This document shows positions 23,701-35,655 of a stretch of DNA of 47,722 bases, piece by piece (the stretch's first letter is position 1; each line of letters begins with the position of its first letter). Under the pieces are notes generated by a model. It did no database searches. It was not told the DNA's origin and saw nothing but the letters and a program-made list of their open reading frames with translations. Location: assembly GCA_019400425.1 (NCBI GenBank), contig JAFREE010000179.1, positions 1 through 47,722 of the forward strand. Direction: 5' to 3'. Both the position numbers and the translations under genes were made by a program. The stretch is from Hymenochaete sp. R1. Its lineage: Eukaryota > Basidiomycota > Agaricomycetes > Hymenochaetales > Hymenochaetaceae.

Positions 23701-26700
23701 GTAAATACTGGGCTTGTTGATAGTGCTGTCTTGTACTTATTTCCCTCTAGGAGTACGTTGAGCGTCAGACACTGAAGGAGGTATGTTTTAGTACTCTTTC
23801 ATTCACAGCACTTTTTGAGTTGTTCTAAGCTCATAGATGAGGGCATATCGGAAGACAAAGCGTGGCATTTGTTTCAACAAATCGTTGATGCTTTGGTCCA
23901 CATGGCCAGTCTCGGTATAGTGAGTCTCAGAGTTTTTGAGCTTGAATCACATCTGACGGCTTTGAAGTTGCACAGGGATATCAAACTCACAAACATTTTC
24001 ATTGGTTATTTCAATTTAGTCGCCCGATAGTTCATCGCTGACTTTGGCTTTCAGACTCTCACAAGAATTGCAAGATCGGAGATTTTGGTCTTGCCACTTC
24101 AAGTCTTGCTGCTGTGGACCCATCTGATGTATCGCCTATGTCTGTATCAACCTTCTCAGACATTACACTAGATGTTGGGACTCGCCTGTACATCGCCCCG
24201 GAGATTCTTTCGAGGCGAGGCGGGCGGGACAAAGATCACAGTAAAGCTGATCTTTACAGTCTTGGTGTAAGCGATGAGATTTTGTGTAAAAGTAGCAATA
24301 CTGACTATCCTTCAGATCGTCTTCTTCGAAATGAATTACTTCTTCAGGACTGCCTCGGAGAGGATTTGTGTTTTGGAAAACCTTCGTCATCTTGACATAT
24401 CTTTTCCGAACGATTGGAACCCTAACCGAACAAAGCAAAGAAAAGGTTGGTGTATCAAGTTTTGTTACCGAGCAGCTTTAATCTGTCTTAATAGTCATCG
24501 AATGGCTTCTTCAGCATGATCCAGCTCGTCGCCCAACTGCCATTCAGCTTGCGCAGAGTCCGTTGCTACCTGCACGAGTAGAAGATGAATATTTCAAATC
24601 GGCCTTAAACATTATGAGTTCGTATTTTCTCCGTATCATATCTTATCACTGCTCATGTCTTTTCAGCGAGCGAAAAGAGCCAGTATTATCCAGCTATCCT
24701 CGCATCCCTGTTCTCCAGAGTGCCTGGCCCGACGGGAGAGTTTTTATACGACTACAATTTCCCCGAAACAGCCATCCTTCGAGATGGTGTTGTCGATCAT
24801 CTCAAGCATCTGTTCCACCTGCACGGAGCCCGAGACGTCGATGTTCCCCTCCTCATGCCGCTGACCGACAAGCATCTTGAGACGTCACGACAAGTCTTGC
24901 TTCTGGATACCCGGGGAGAGATTGTCGCTCTTCCGTCTAACGCTCTTCTTCCTTTTGCGAGGCTAGCCGCTCGGCACAAGACCACCCGAATTAAACGTTA
25001 TCATATTGGAGACACATACCGCATTGGCGAGCCCCTTGCTCATCCTTTCGTCTCAACCGCCGCTATCTGCGATGTCATTACGCCTGATATTGTGAATGGA
25101 CCCAGTGCCGCGACTGCTGAAATGTTGACCTTAATTGATGAATGTTTTGGCCTCTTCCCGAATTTGTCCAGAACGTATGAAGTCCGAATCTCTCATTCAA
25201 AGGGTAAGATAATCCACTTCTCACTGGTTTTCTTCCGATTGACGTTCGTTCAGTCTCGGAGATCGTCATCGGGCGCATACCTTCTCAAATGAAGGAGGCT
25301 GTGTTGGATATTCTCCAAGACAACCAACCTTCGTTGCAGAAGCGCGCTTCGCTGCAGCGCAAAGGTCTTCCGAAGGCATATATTGATGAACTTGATTACC
25401 TTTGCGAGGATTGTGAGTCACTGACTTCCCTCATCTCTTGTTCTGGTCTTACACGTTGATAGACGAGGACTACAATGAGCTATTGCTCCGCCTGGACAAA
25501 CAAAATTCGCCACTAGCTGAAGCGCTGAAGCCTTTCTTGCAAGAAATCGCCGATGTCATCTCCCTTGCGTCTCCGTTGGTTAGCAGCTCGATTCGTGTTC
25601 AACCATTGTTGATCGGGCGCCGGCATGAATTTTTTAAGAACGGTGTCTGCTTTGAGGTGGTTAATCCTCGCAAGCGAACAGATATCCTTGCTGTTGGTGG
25701 GAGGTGTGTAGTCCTATTGACGTATGAGAACGCTATGTCTGACTCCAGGTAGATACGATCATCTCATCAACCAGTTTTATATGCCAACAGTAGGCGCGAA
25801 GAGAGATCCATTTGCGGCAGTTGGTGTTCAGATCGCCCTTGAGCGGATCACATCAGCTATTGCTACATTCCAGAAGAACTTTTTGGAGCACAACACTCGG
25901 CAATATGACAGGTGGCACGCAAGGCGGTGCGATGTGTACATTGTATCGTTCCAGCCCGGATTTTTGCAGGTTCGCTACGAGATAGCGTCTCTGTTATGGC
26001 GCAATGGCATAAGTGCAGACTTGATGTATGAGACTGGTGTTTCTGACACGGATATGGAGGGTTTAGCGAATCGTTGCTACAATGAGGGTATCCTGTAAGT
26101 CATGGGTCAAACAGTGCATAGGCATTTCTATTAAGTTAGGATCTCTTACTTCCAGATTCACTTTATACCCAAAGCTCAAAGCCGGGCAACGCGAAGCAAT
26201 GGAATTCAAAGTCAAGAGCGTCTTGCGGGGCAATGAGTATGAGAGTATGGATCCATTAATTGCTTGAGATAAACAGACCAAACTTAGATTTCATTCATAT
26301 AGTAACGAAACAAGAACTCGTTCCTTGGCTGAAGCAACAGATTGGAGAACAGAAGAAGGTTGACGCATCTCCATCTGTCGTCACCGGTCTCTCGTCGGAC
26401 CTGTCGGGCAGTCTTTCGGCTATTTCGATCAGCAGGGAGAGCAGTAACAGCAATGACCTTCAATTACTTCTTCCAGGAGATGGAACGAACATGAAGAAGC
26501 AAAGGAAGACGACGAAGCAGATTTTCTTCGACAAAGGCGAGTTCCTGTTCACCATATATCCTATTACTCTACTAATGCGTTGAATTAGCCGTTGACAAGC
26601 GCCAGCAACTCAAATCTGCATTGCAATCCGGCGCTATCGCATCCATTGCAGTAGACATCCCCCCGCTTGCCTTGGATGCCCTCGCTAAATCTGATTCTTG

Positions 26701-26890
26701 GATCCACGATGATGATGCCTGGCGAGCTATACTGCCTCTTTTCCCCACACAACACGTATCATACGCACATCAGATTCGCGATGCTGTTGCGAGAAGGAAG
26801 GGAGAAGGGTCGGACTACCTGCTGCTACATGCTGTGAAAGAGGAGAGAGTCGTGTTGTTGAATTTACGAGGCAGTTTAATGGACCACTGA
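20762..26890 (+). CDS. GCN2: eIF2alpha kinase Gcn2
   Basis: Gcn2 senses uncharged tRNA and ribosome stalling, then phosphorylates eIF2alpha to trigger general amino-acid control. Twenty-six exons encode 1,596 aa: 20762-20869, 20925-21001, 21060-21204, 21258-21386, 21438-21708, 21769-21882, 21940-22151, 22204-22267, 22337-22645, 22718-22885, 22936-23075, 23129-23192, 23247-23695, 23751-23780, 23830-23919, 23968-24004, 24055-24266, 24316-24445, 24495-24617, 24667-25203, 25254-25412, 25463-25703, 25753-26094, 26156-26244, 26288-26536 and 26589-26890. Domains are: RWD (1 to about 120, binds Gcn1); a charged coiled coil; a pseudokinase whose catalytic loop reads HRAISPAN; a true kinase with GKGGFG (580), Lys602/603, HRDIKLTN (792-), DFG (812-814) and VGTRLYIAPE, containing an acidic insert; a HisRS-like domain (VGGRYDHL, SVLRGNEYE); and a C-terminal dimer domain. 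Introns 3 and 25 use GC donors. The intron at 21387-21437 is in frame and could be retained. Confidence 0.96.
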
Positions 26891-27286
26891 ACATTATCAT
26901 ACAATGAGCACGGACGAAGAATATGTAATGCAAAGAATTTATCTTTCTATTCAAGTAGGCGTAAATGTACGATAATATAGATAATGATGTATAGCAATAT
27001 TCGCCTTTATTGACTTACTTTCCAAAGAATTGGAATATATTTACTTTCTTATGTATATCTGTTCTTAGCTGAACCATGGTCAACTGAAACAGGAAATCAC
27101 TTGGTTTCAAATGGATCCACACACCGCAGACTCTCGGAACGGCGCTCTGCGGCGACGCGTTCTTTATCTTGTCTCTCTTTCCACAGTCATAGTATACATA
27201 ACATCGCACCGACATTTAAGATAATGAAAAGTACATCGGTACAATTTACAAACAAGTTGTCTGGCTCAGCTGAGTCGCAAAGCTCG
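26891..27286. other. Spacer between Gcn2 and UreG
   Basis: It is AT-rich and holds the Gcn2 3' end and the UreG promoter. An in-frame ATG at 27224 would extend UreG by 21 residues. I see no other gene. Confidence 0.4.
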
Positions 27287-28330
27287 ATGTCTCATAATCA
27301 CGAGCACAGTGGCGAACTACACGAGCATGGGCACACTCACGAACATTTAGACACTGCAGGTAAGCAAAACGTTTCACCCAACGTCGTTCGTTCACCGATA
27401 TCGTCCGCGACCAGGAAAGTTCTCGGAGCGAGATATGCCTAACTTGAATTCGCGGAACTTTGAAGAACGAGGCTTCACCGTTGGTATTGGAGGGTGTGTC
27501 CCACTCACGAGTTCGAGCTTTGTATCGTGAACCCCAGAAGTCCCGTAGGATCCGGAAAAACCGCGCTCACCTTGGCATTGTGTCAAAAGCTACGGAACGA
27601 ATACAATATCGGTTTGCCCAACTCATATATGCGCGCAAACCCAGACACTGATAGCATGATCTAGCGACCGTTACGAATGATATATTCACTCGTGAGGACC
27701 AGGAATTCCTAATTCGTAACAAAGCATTGCCGGCAGAGCGCATACAAGCGATCGAAACTGGAGGTTGCCCTCACGCTGCTATCCGAGAAGACATTTCAGC
27801 CAACATTGGAGCGCTAGAGACCCTTCAAGCGAAATTCGGTTGTCAGATCCTGTTCGTTGAGTCCGGAGGGGACAATCTGGCCGCAAACTACAGCAGAGAG
27901 CTCGCAGACTACATAATCTACGTTATCGATGTGTCGGTATGTATGATCGTAGATCATTTTTCATCCTTTAAAGTCCTCTAAGCTGCTTTGCCGCCCCAGG
28001 GAGGAGATAAGATCCCACGAAAAGGCGGTCCTGGCGTCTCCCAATCCGACGTGCTCGTAGTAAACAAGGTAATCACTGTCAAAGTGCTCTTGTTCCCGTT
28101 TGATCGTGATTCAAACCAAATATCTATTTCGACAGATTGACATTGCCCAATACGTCGGAGCTTCCATTGCAGTCATGGAACGTGACTCAAAATTGATGCG
28201 AGGGGATGGTCCTACGTTATTCACGTCTGTCAAGAACAACGCAGGGGTGGACGACGTCGCGGTGCTTATACTTGCCGCTTGGCGTGCAGCGGGAAGTCCG
28301 GGGAAGAAAGGTCCTGTGGGCGATGCTTGA
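27287..28330 (+). CDS. ureG: Urease accessory GTPase UreG
   Basis: UreG hydrolyses GTP while nickel is delivered to the urease active site, working with UreD/H and UreF in the cytosol. Six exons (27287-27359, 27415-27493, 27541-27611, 27665-27936, 28000-28068, 28136-28330) encode 252 aa, or 273 if the ATG at 27224 is used. The N-terminus is His-rich ([19 protein letters not shown]), a probable nickel store typical of eukaryotic UreG. It is followed by KFSERDMPN, the P-loop [24 protein letters not shown], the metal-binding [18 protein letters not shown], and the base motif NKID. All functional residues are intact. Urease itself is not in the window. The gene ends tail to tail with the MFS gene, 238 bp away. 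Confidence 0.95.
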
Positions 28331-28568
28331 TAATGTCTATCATACAATGCGTGCTGTATATTTGTACGAATACAAGTACCAGAAAGAAAGCATGTCTAAA
28401 AATGTAATAATCTATATCTATGGCATCTACAAACCTATCCAGAAAACATATTTAACGCACGCGCATACGGGACAGATTTCACCGAGATCCTGCTCAGCGA
28501 TGGTTAAGAAAGAAAGGGGAACATGAAGTGTAAAAAGAACGCGTAAAAGAAGAGAATTACCGAACGCT

Positions 28569-30725
28569 TTAATGGCGGTTCCCTGCGACCTTCAAAGCAT
28601 CCTTCTCTCTCCACTCTTTTCCCTTCCAGATCAGTAACCACATCAATAGGGCAACAATCGCCAGGAGGCCGCCCCACAGGGTGTACAATCCACCATCACC
28701 AATTGAATCCTGTAGAGGTACGGCTATCTCAGAGGCTACGAGGCCAAGGACGCCCCGGAAGCAGCTATTACATGCTACAGCAGTGGACGAGCGACCGATG
28801 TTTGCGTCAACAATGTACGCGAGGGTTGAGGAATAGATCCATCTACAACGGAGTTATATGTCAGAGCGAAAGTCAATAAAAGAAATCAATTGTACTTACA
28901 CAGATAGAAACCCAGCGAAGAACAACGCCACGCAAACCGCGGCCACGTGCACTTTCTCTTGACACAGCCAAGCGTAGGCAATACTCGAAAGCGGCAAGAC
29001 GGGCATAACCCACTTGGTGCTCTGCAAACGCATCTTTGGAAAACACCGGTGAGCAAGACGTACCAAAAGTTAACTAAGATCCATACCTCTGGATTGCCCA
29101 CACCACCATTCTTTGCTTTGAGACGACGCAAAGAAAAATCAGACCAGCGACCACCCAAAATAGACCCCATTACAGAACCAACGCCGTACGATAACAAGAC
29201 CAAACCGACACCAAGTGCATCGAATCCGTACTTGTCGGAGAACGTCCTGGTGCACGTATAAAGGATCGAATAGCTGAAGGCGAAAAGAAGACCTATGACA
29301 CGTTGAGAATCAAAGATAAAATTTTATGATGAAAGCAAAAATGTGAACCTGAAGCTAATAGGATGACAAGATTGCTCCTATATCTCATTATCTGCGGAAG
29401 CGGGGCGAGAGGGTTGACATCCCGCAAGGACAACTTAATGTCTTGCACGCTTGGAGCCGTCTGCAAAGGGGGCGCTCGAAGAACTGTGACGTCCAAGGCC
29501 GCTGCCTCGATATCCTTCTTCTCACTGACGAGCGGTGGTGTGGAGTCGCCCCTTAGAGTTTTTTCGTCCGAATCTTTGGTGCTTTGGTGCAAGTCCGCCA
29601 ACTTCGGTCTAGCCGGCTTCTGCTCTTTCCGCGATAATTGACTGAGCTCAGCGTGCCTCTTTGCCTTCGCCAGAGCAGCCTGATATGCTGAGCTACGTTC
29701 CCTCCGGAATGTATCTTTAAATAGCATGAAGCTCATCATGGAGAGAGAGCAGAACGCTGCGAGAAAAAAGAAGGTCGATCGCCAGTTCCATTGGTCCGTG
29801 AGAGCACCGCCAATGATGGGTCCAAGTGACGGTCCAAGAAGTGGCGCAGCATAATATATGCCCATTACGGAACCTCGCTCATGGGGCTCGAAGATATCGG
29901 CTAATGTACCAGCACCAACGCTGAAAACTGATGACGAGCTATGAATTGATTCAGAAGTTAGAGCAGCAAAGAAAGCCAATGATATCATTTACCCAAAAGC
30001 TTGAAAACATCGCAGAGCAATAACCACGGCAATATTTTGAGCCAGTCCAACGACGATGCACCCGGCGATAAAAATCTTTAAAGGCGATTGGTGAGTTATT
30101 TGCAACGCAAAGAGACACCAAAAGCCTCGTACAGACAAAGAAACCAGATATACGATCTAAGGATATATGAGTGGGATGACCATGAAACCAAGTATCTTTA
30201 CGTACCCTCCGTCCGTAAATTTCTGACACCGAGCTCCAGAATAAAGGAGCAACACCTTGCACGAGGATAAAAGTCGACAGGCTGGCAGAGATTTCAGAAT
30301 CAGAAGCATTTAGATCCGACTTCAGTTGATTTAACGCCGCTACAGTCAATTAAGGAAAAAGAAGAGGTAGTTAATGACTAATTGAAAGGTCAAATGCAGA
30401 ACCTTTTACGAGAAAATATGTTGGTGGCCAGAGTCGCAAGCATAGCGGCCATCGCAACTATGGCAAGAATAGTTCTCTAAATGCACGGGTGCCCGATTCA
30501 GCCCCATGCGGGAAAAAACAAAATGACTCATACCTTTCGTGCCGTGGACCATTGTCGAGGATCGTCGAAAACAGTAACATGTTCGATGTCGACCTGAGTC
30601 ACCTTTGAGTCGGAAACAGGGGCTGGGTCAGTGGTTATAGCAGTCGTAGCAGTCGTCAGGTCGTTAGTAGTCGCGGTTATAGGTCGGACAGGTCTGGCTT
30701 CCGTGACTATAGACATAGTAGACAT
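28569..30725 (-). CDS. MFS transporter, DHA1 (drug:H+ antiporter) type
   Basis: This is a plasma-membrane proton-coupled exporter. Nine exons (30725-30534, 30476-30410, 30339-30206, 30156-30133, 30075-29993, 29938-29349, 29292-29087, 29033-28900, 28842-28569) encode 567 aa. A Thr-rich cytosolic N-terminus precedes twelve predicted helices. The loop between helices 2 and 3 ends SEIYGRR (motif A type). Helix 5 carries GPSLGPIIGGALTDQWNWRS, the DHA1 motif C region. A long charged loop of about 90 residues (KAKRHAELSQLSRKEQ onward) splits the two halves, and the tail is KGKEWREKDALKVAGNRH. This pattern matches the fungal Qdr/Dtr1-like DHA1 group, which export organic acids, polyamines or drugs. 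The substrate cannot be read from sequence. Exon 4 is only 24 nt. A TATA-like element lies about 140 bp upstream. Confidence 0.9.
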
Positions 30726-31437
30726 TATTATAGCAAACAACCGCCAGAGCCGACGGAGTCAAAAGAGGGCTCGTAGTTCAAGCAACTAGTAAGCTGAGAC
30801 GTCGACCAGCTGGAGAAAGCGGGGGTGGGAGGATAGTGAGAAAAGCCCGCTGTATCCGACTCTCTTTATAATATACCCATCATTTTTTTAAAATCGCAAG
30901 GTTTTCTAGATCCTGAACACCAACTTCCCGGACATCCGTTTACCAAAGTCTCCGATGCGATGCCGTCACTGATTCTCTCGGACTGATTCTCTCGGGCCGA
31001 ACTCAGCAAATCGGAGTTAGTCGGTCTATACTGCCGGCCCTCCTGCCGCTTTCGGTGCGTGTGCCGGGAAGATGGTCAGACGACGACGTCACTTTGGATT
31101 GCTCAAACCTTCCTTGAGAAGACCAAGGGGCATTTCTCTTGACAAACACGAATGTAATGCGCAGTTCATAGTCCACCGAGATGAAACGAAGGTCACTTAA
31201 GCAAGAAGGAAGAAGGTCTTACCCTTTCTTCGACTCGGTCAACCTCGTGTTTCTGCTCAATTCATAGCCAATCGGACTCAGAAGTATACGGGACTTCTTC
31301 TGAGTCATGTTGTTCCCAACATCCCTTCGGCCAAATATCTTGGGGTTTCGGCACACGACAAGTGTCTATTCACTATCATTTGAATCCGGGAAGAAGCAAC
31401 ACCGCTTACATACACTGAGAATGTAAGCGTAATCGAA
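30726..31437. promoter_or_regulatory. Promoter region of MFS gene and 3' flank of Rrp6
   Basis: Both neighbours are on the minus strand. A TATATTATAAAG element (complement of about 30864-30876) sits about 140 bp upstream of the MFS start codon. Further upstream the DNA is CGG/CCG-rich and has a 14-bp tandem duplication at 30969-30996. Such triplets are typical targets of Zn2Cys6 regulators, but no specific site can be named. Confidence 0.5.
30969..30996. repeat. 14-bp tandem duplication in MFS upstream region
   Basis: The unit actgattctctcgg occurs twice head to tail (30969-30982 and 30983-30996) with no mismatch. It lies about 245 bp upstream of the MFS start codon. A function as a duplicated regulatory site is possible but unproven. 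Confidence 0.8.
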
Positions 31438-34420
31438 TCAGCTTTTGAAGGTCTGGGCCTTGTTAGCGCCTTTGACTTCGTTGTAGGCTCTGGGAGGTGC
31501 TGGGAAGTTCCCATACTCCAATCCTTTGAAGCCTGAGTCAACGATGTTAGCCCTGATGCCTCAAAACCCAGTGATGACCAAATACAACCTTTTGGAACTC
31601 TTTGTTTATGATTTGACTGTTGATTGGATACTGGTGTATCCAGAAGGTTGGGCGCATTGGCATAGTCAAACGGCGTAATTTCTGATGGAATCTCGACTTT
31701 AGCCGCCTTTTTGCCCTTCAGCTTGCCTTCCGCTTCATCAAGAGCCTCGATTTCAAGTCCATCTGGCTTCCGTCTTACCCTCTTGCGCTTTTTCTGCTTG
31801 GAATTTGCTACAGTGATAATCGTATCGGCGACTTCGCTTTCGATTGCACGAGGCTGCTGTAGCTGAACAGCTGAAGCTTCTCGAGTAACTGTTTCATGTG
31901 TCTGACCCTGAAATGAAGCTGTCGGTGGCACGGCATGGACCGTACGTTCTTCGACATTTCTAATTACGCCGTCGACAGGAAGCTTACGGAGGGGAAGAAA
32001 AGCTGTTAATGAATGAAACGACAGGAAAAATATCGGACCTCACCTTTGGCATAGCAGGAGCCACGATAAGTCCTTCATGTATCCGAGCTGCAGTTGCATT
32101 GAACTGCGAGCGCGCATCTGCCGCCCGGGAATTTGCAACCCTCTGAAGAGGACACCACAATGACGTTGGAGAAGCAAGGATTTTCAAAAACAACCACGTA
32201 CATTAAACCAAGTTGAAGGGAAGAAGCTGCTAGTGACTACCCCTGTCCGACTTTCGAGCTTCGAAGGGCGTGGTGTTATGCTAGCTATACACTTGTTGGT
32301 AACGACCTGCCTGGGCAGCTGGAAGCAGTACGTACGTTGAATGGCTACCTTCCACAGGCTTTCATTTCTCGATTGTTTACCGGAGTCCTTTTTGCCAGTC
32401 AATGCATTTGTTGGCCCCGGTTCTTGACCGTCGATGTTCGTTACAATCTGAGGTTGCTTTTCTCTGGAATCTACGTCTTCGAACTGAAGCCCACTGCCCC
32501 CTTTAGCGGACCGCTTCACCGCAGCACGGATGGTCTCCAGGAGCTCACCAGCCTTGATTCGAACAGATGGTGGCACAGGGCGGAAAATGCCTAGCAACGC
32601 GGGCAGGTCAGCAGGCAGGCGCTCAGCTATCTGGAAGAGATAGTGATTCGGTAGTATATATCGCGTGCTCTCATCTTCATCTCGCGCCACTCCGTCTCGC
32701 CATCTATGTGCTGCTCGGAATACTTCCAGCTGTGTTCCAGTGAAAAATCGACCCCACTTTGTCATCATTGATTGCCAACCGCCCGGACCCTCACCAGTCT
32801 CAGCATCATACACCTCGCGTTCGTAGACACGAAGAGCCGTTTCTTGCGAGTGTTCGAGACACGTGTGGAGGACATCTGCCTCGCCACTCGATCGATCCAG
32901 AAGAGCGCTTCTCAAGTTGTCATAGATGTACAATAGGAAATGAGTGTCGGATCGAGCATATTTCAGCATCTCTTCAGGTAGAGGTCTGGAAATTAGTCAA
33001 CAATTGGTTTCGTCCTTTCCATCTTAAACACCAACCGAATGCGCCAGTCAGCAAGTTGATAGCGTTTGTCTGGTATAAAATCACAATACATTTCCAAGAG
33101 ACTGGCTAAACCGTGTCTCGGAAAGTCTTTTAGGTAGAGTAAGCATACGTATTAAGTAGCAGCAGGATGAAGGAACACGCACCGAGAAGCTTCGATGCTT
33201 GATAGGTGTCAAACATATTTACAACATATATATTGAAGTCCTGCTGAAGCCACACTATGTCACTGCCCGCTCCATGAAACACTTTCACTATTTTCGGATC
33301 GGTGAAAACTTCATTCAGGTCTTCTAATTCGTCCCTTAGGGCAAGGGTATCGATGATAAAGTCCTCTTCACGAGTACTGATCTGCATCAAGCAGACAAAT
33401 CCGAAATAGGACCTGAAGCTGTGATACTCCAAATCCACCGCGATTTCCGTGGCCCTCTTTAGTTTCCCTAACAAGACGTCTATTTGATCTTTTCGATTTA
33501 TCCAGGTAAATGGCGTAAGCTCGAAGGCCAAGGGAGGCTTTGAGTCCTTGTGTTCGAAGACGTGCCGAGGATACAATATGTGTTCAATCTCATATCTGTA
33601 GGGGTGAGGTTTACTAGAGTGGAATTGACTAATTGAATAAACGGAAATTATGCACAGAAGGAAAAACACACACATAGGTTCCAAAAATTCGTTATTCTCA
33701 GTATGCGAGTCGCTCATGGAATATCCCATAGGTACCTGAGCGTTGAACTTATGCTTGAGGTTAGTCACCCATTTGAAGTCGTTTGTGTTGTCGATCTTTC
33801 GGTTGAATTTGAGCTGAGGCTTTGTTAAATGTGCAGCGTGAAGTATTGAAGCATCGAGTCTGCCTGATTTTGAAGGTTTCTTTCAACGCGTCGTCAGCCA
33901 ATTTTAGATCAAAGTGAATGCAAGGGGTCACGCACAGAAGCACCAGCAGGTGTTGAATTCGTGGCAATCTTGATAGGTTTAGTCTTCCCAAGGAAGTCAT
34001 CAAGACTCATATCCTAAGTACGCCAAGTTCAATTTAGTGTTGGATACGAGCCAAAAACAACTAAATACTCACAGTATTCTCGTATAACTGATCCAGTACG
34101 TCCAATACGAGAGGTGAGAACCTGTCCACAACGTCCACCTGGCTTCTCAACTTGCCCTTTCCCTTCGAATTCGAGTTCGAGATGTGAGAGGTATTTACTT
34201 CTACAAGTGAAATGAGTTTGTTGGCCAATTCAAGTGTCTTTGTAGAACAGTGGTCCAAGGCGGAGCCAAGTTCACTATTGACTGAGCGGTGGAAGTTGAC
34301 GTCCGATGGTAGAGCTGCGGATAATTTCGTCGCTTTGAGGACAGAGTTTTGTATTTCATCGTTGTATGCGTCAAAAGACGAAGCGGATATTACAATCTTT
34401 GAGCTGCCTGCTTCCGACAT
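31438..34420 (-). CDS. RRP6: Nuclear exosome 3'-5' exonuclease Rrp6 (EXOSC10)
   Basis: Rrp6 trims and degrades rRNA, snRNA, snoRNA and cryptic transcripts with the nuclear exosome. Ten exons (34420-34073, 34013-33936, 33879-33674, 33613-33183, 33126-33036, 32985-32336, 32284-32202, 32142-32044, 31982-31589, 31523-31438) encode 821 aa. It has an N-terminal PMC2NT domain that pairs with Rrp47 and a DEDD-Y nuclease. The nuclease has [10 protein letters not shown] (about Asp271/Glu273), [10 protein letters not shown] and [14 protein letters not shown]. An HRDC domain ([20 protein letters not shown]...) follows, then a basic tail [11 protein letters not shown], and the end reads [20 protein letters not shown]. 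All catalytic acids are visible. The 51-nt intron at 32285-32335 is in frame and stop-free, so retention would add 17 residues. The start codon is 184 bp downstream of the Usb1 stop on the same strand. Confidence 0.95.
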
Positions 34421-34604
34421 GGTGGAGGAAGTGAAAGTGGAGGTCGGAAGATGCGATGCAACAACGCGAGCTTCACCTCACGTTTTACACGAAGAATTTC
34501 GGTCACATAAACACGAACAAACTAAATTCAGACGGAAAAACAATCGCACAAATTCTCCGAAAAAAACTTGAACTGTAAACTATCTCAAGTAAACTTAGTA
34601 TAGT

Positions 34605-35655
34605 CTAAGGATTGTCATTTTTCAGGTACCAGCTGGAGACATCTTTCCCAATCCTAACACAAACTCTGTCAATATCAAAAACGCCAATCTTCCGGTCCGT
34701 GAGCCGTCCCGCAAACTTTTCGTTCAGCTTAGAGATGATCTCAGGACAGAGTTCAAGGATGGTCTGAGCAAAGCAAATCGATCCGACCACAGTTAAATTG
34801 GATGTTTCTGGGAGCGGAACCTCGGCCTTTCCAGCTTGAGAGAGCAGCGCCCACGCCAGTGAAGCATGGAAACGAGGTTCTGAGTAGAACAATCTCTGAT
34901 GAAGTAACGAAAGAGTCGGATTGAGCGCATTTGAAAGGGATAATATCTGAAAGCACGCCGCCTTGAGCAATTATTTCAATAATAAAAAACATTTTTTGAG
35001 ACAGCACCTCCGCATGACCGGCACCTATCTCTACAGTGAGAAAAGTTCGAGTCTGCTCATCATTGTTCAAACTCGTGAAGTTCGATAATGAACCGATGAA
35101 GCTGAACGAGACCATTCAAAATTTGAACTAGCAGAAGTTTGTGAAAATACGTACCGATTGGTGTTTCTCGAGGCAGCTTTGACAGCTTGCTTCAGTTGCT
35201 CCCGGTGATGTCTTTGCAGGTAGACCGTTCGCGTCAGAGAGATATGCAATTCCGATTGAGCAGAGTCATCTTGACCCCATTCGCAGATTATTGCAGGCTC
35301 AAAGTCTCTGACAAAACTTATGGCTTCTTTCAGAAGAGCGCAAAGTCCTGGGTGGTCATCCAACGTCACGGGAAGGTAGACATAAGCCGCGTATTGTCCA
35401 TCTACGTGGGGACGCGTACGTGTGCGATATTGATGCTTGGAAGGATCATCTTTTGGAGTAGGCACCATTAAAGATTGATTAATCCGGGGAAGCTTCCTTG
35501 GAAAGAGTTCACTTGTCAGCGGAAGACGTGGTGCATTCAACGTCGCAGACTCACTTCTTAGGCTCCATGGATGGACACTCAGCGACACCAGCGCTTTCGC
35601 CATCGTCGTCGTCGTCACTGCTCTCATATGAGACAAGAGCCGGTTTCCTTTTCAT
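34605..35655 (-). CDS. USB1: U6 snRNA 3' exonuclease/phosphodiesterase Usb1
   Basis: Usb1 (Mpn1) trims the oligo(U) tail of U6 snRNA and leaves a protective cyclic or 3' phosphate. Four exons (35655-35555, 35496-35155, 35101-35008, 34946-34605) encode 292 aa. An acidic N-terminus (SSDDDDDGES) precedes the 2H phosphodiesterase fold. Its two catalytic HxS tetrads are LHISLTR (His118, Ser120) and RFHASLAW (His206, Ser208). The family word DGQYAAYVYLPV is also present. The fold and both active-site histidines are intact. The exon 3 acceptor was chosen to give RFIGSLSNF. An upstream AG would introduce a stop or shift the frame. It is tandem with Rrp6, another nuclear 3'-5' RNase. Confidence 0.93.

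Noticed and set aside
24005..24054. Peptide resembling a second kinase DFG motif (IADFGF) inside Gcn2
   Set aside because: It lies in the intron between HRDIKLTNIFI and the real DFG exon. The spliced protein has one proper DFG at residue 812, so this is chance.
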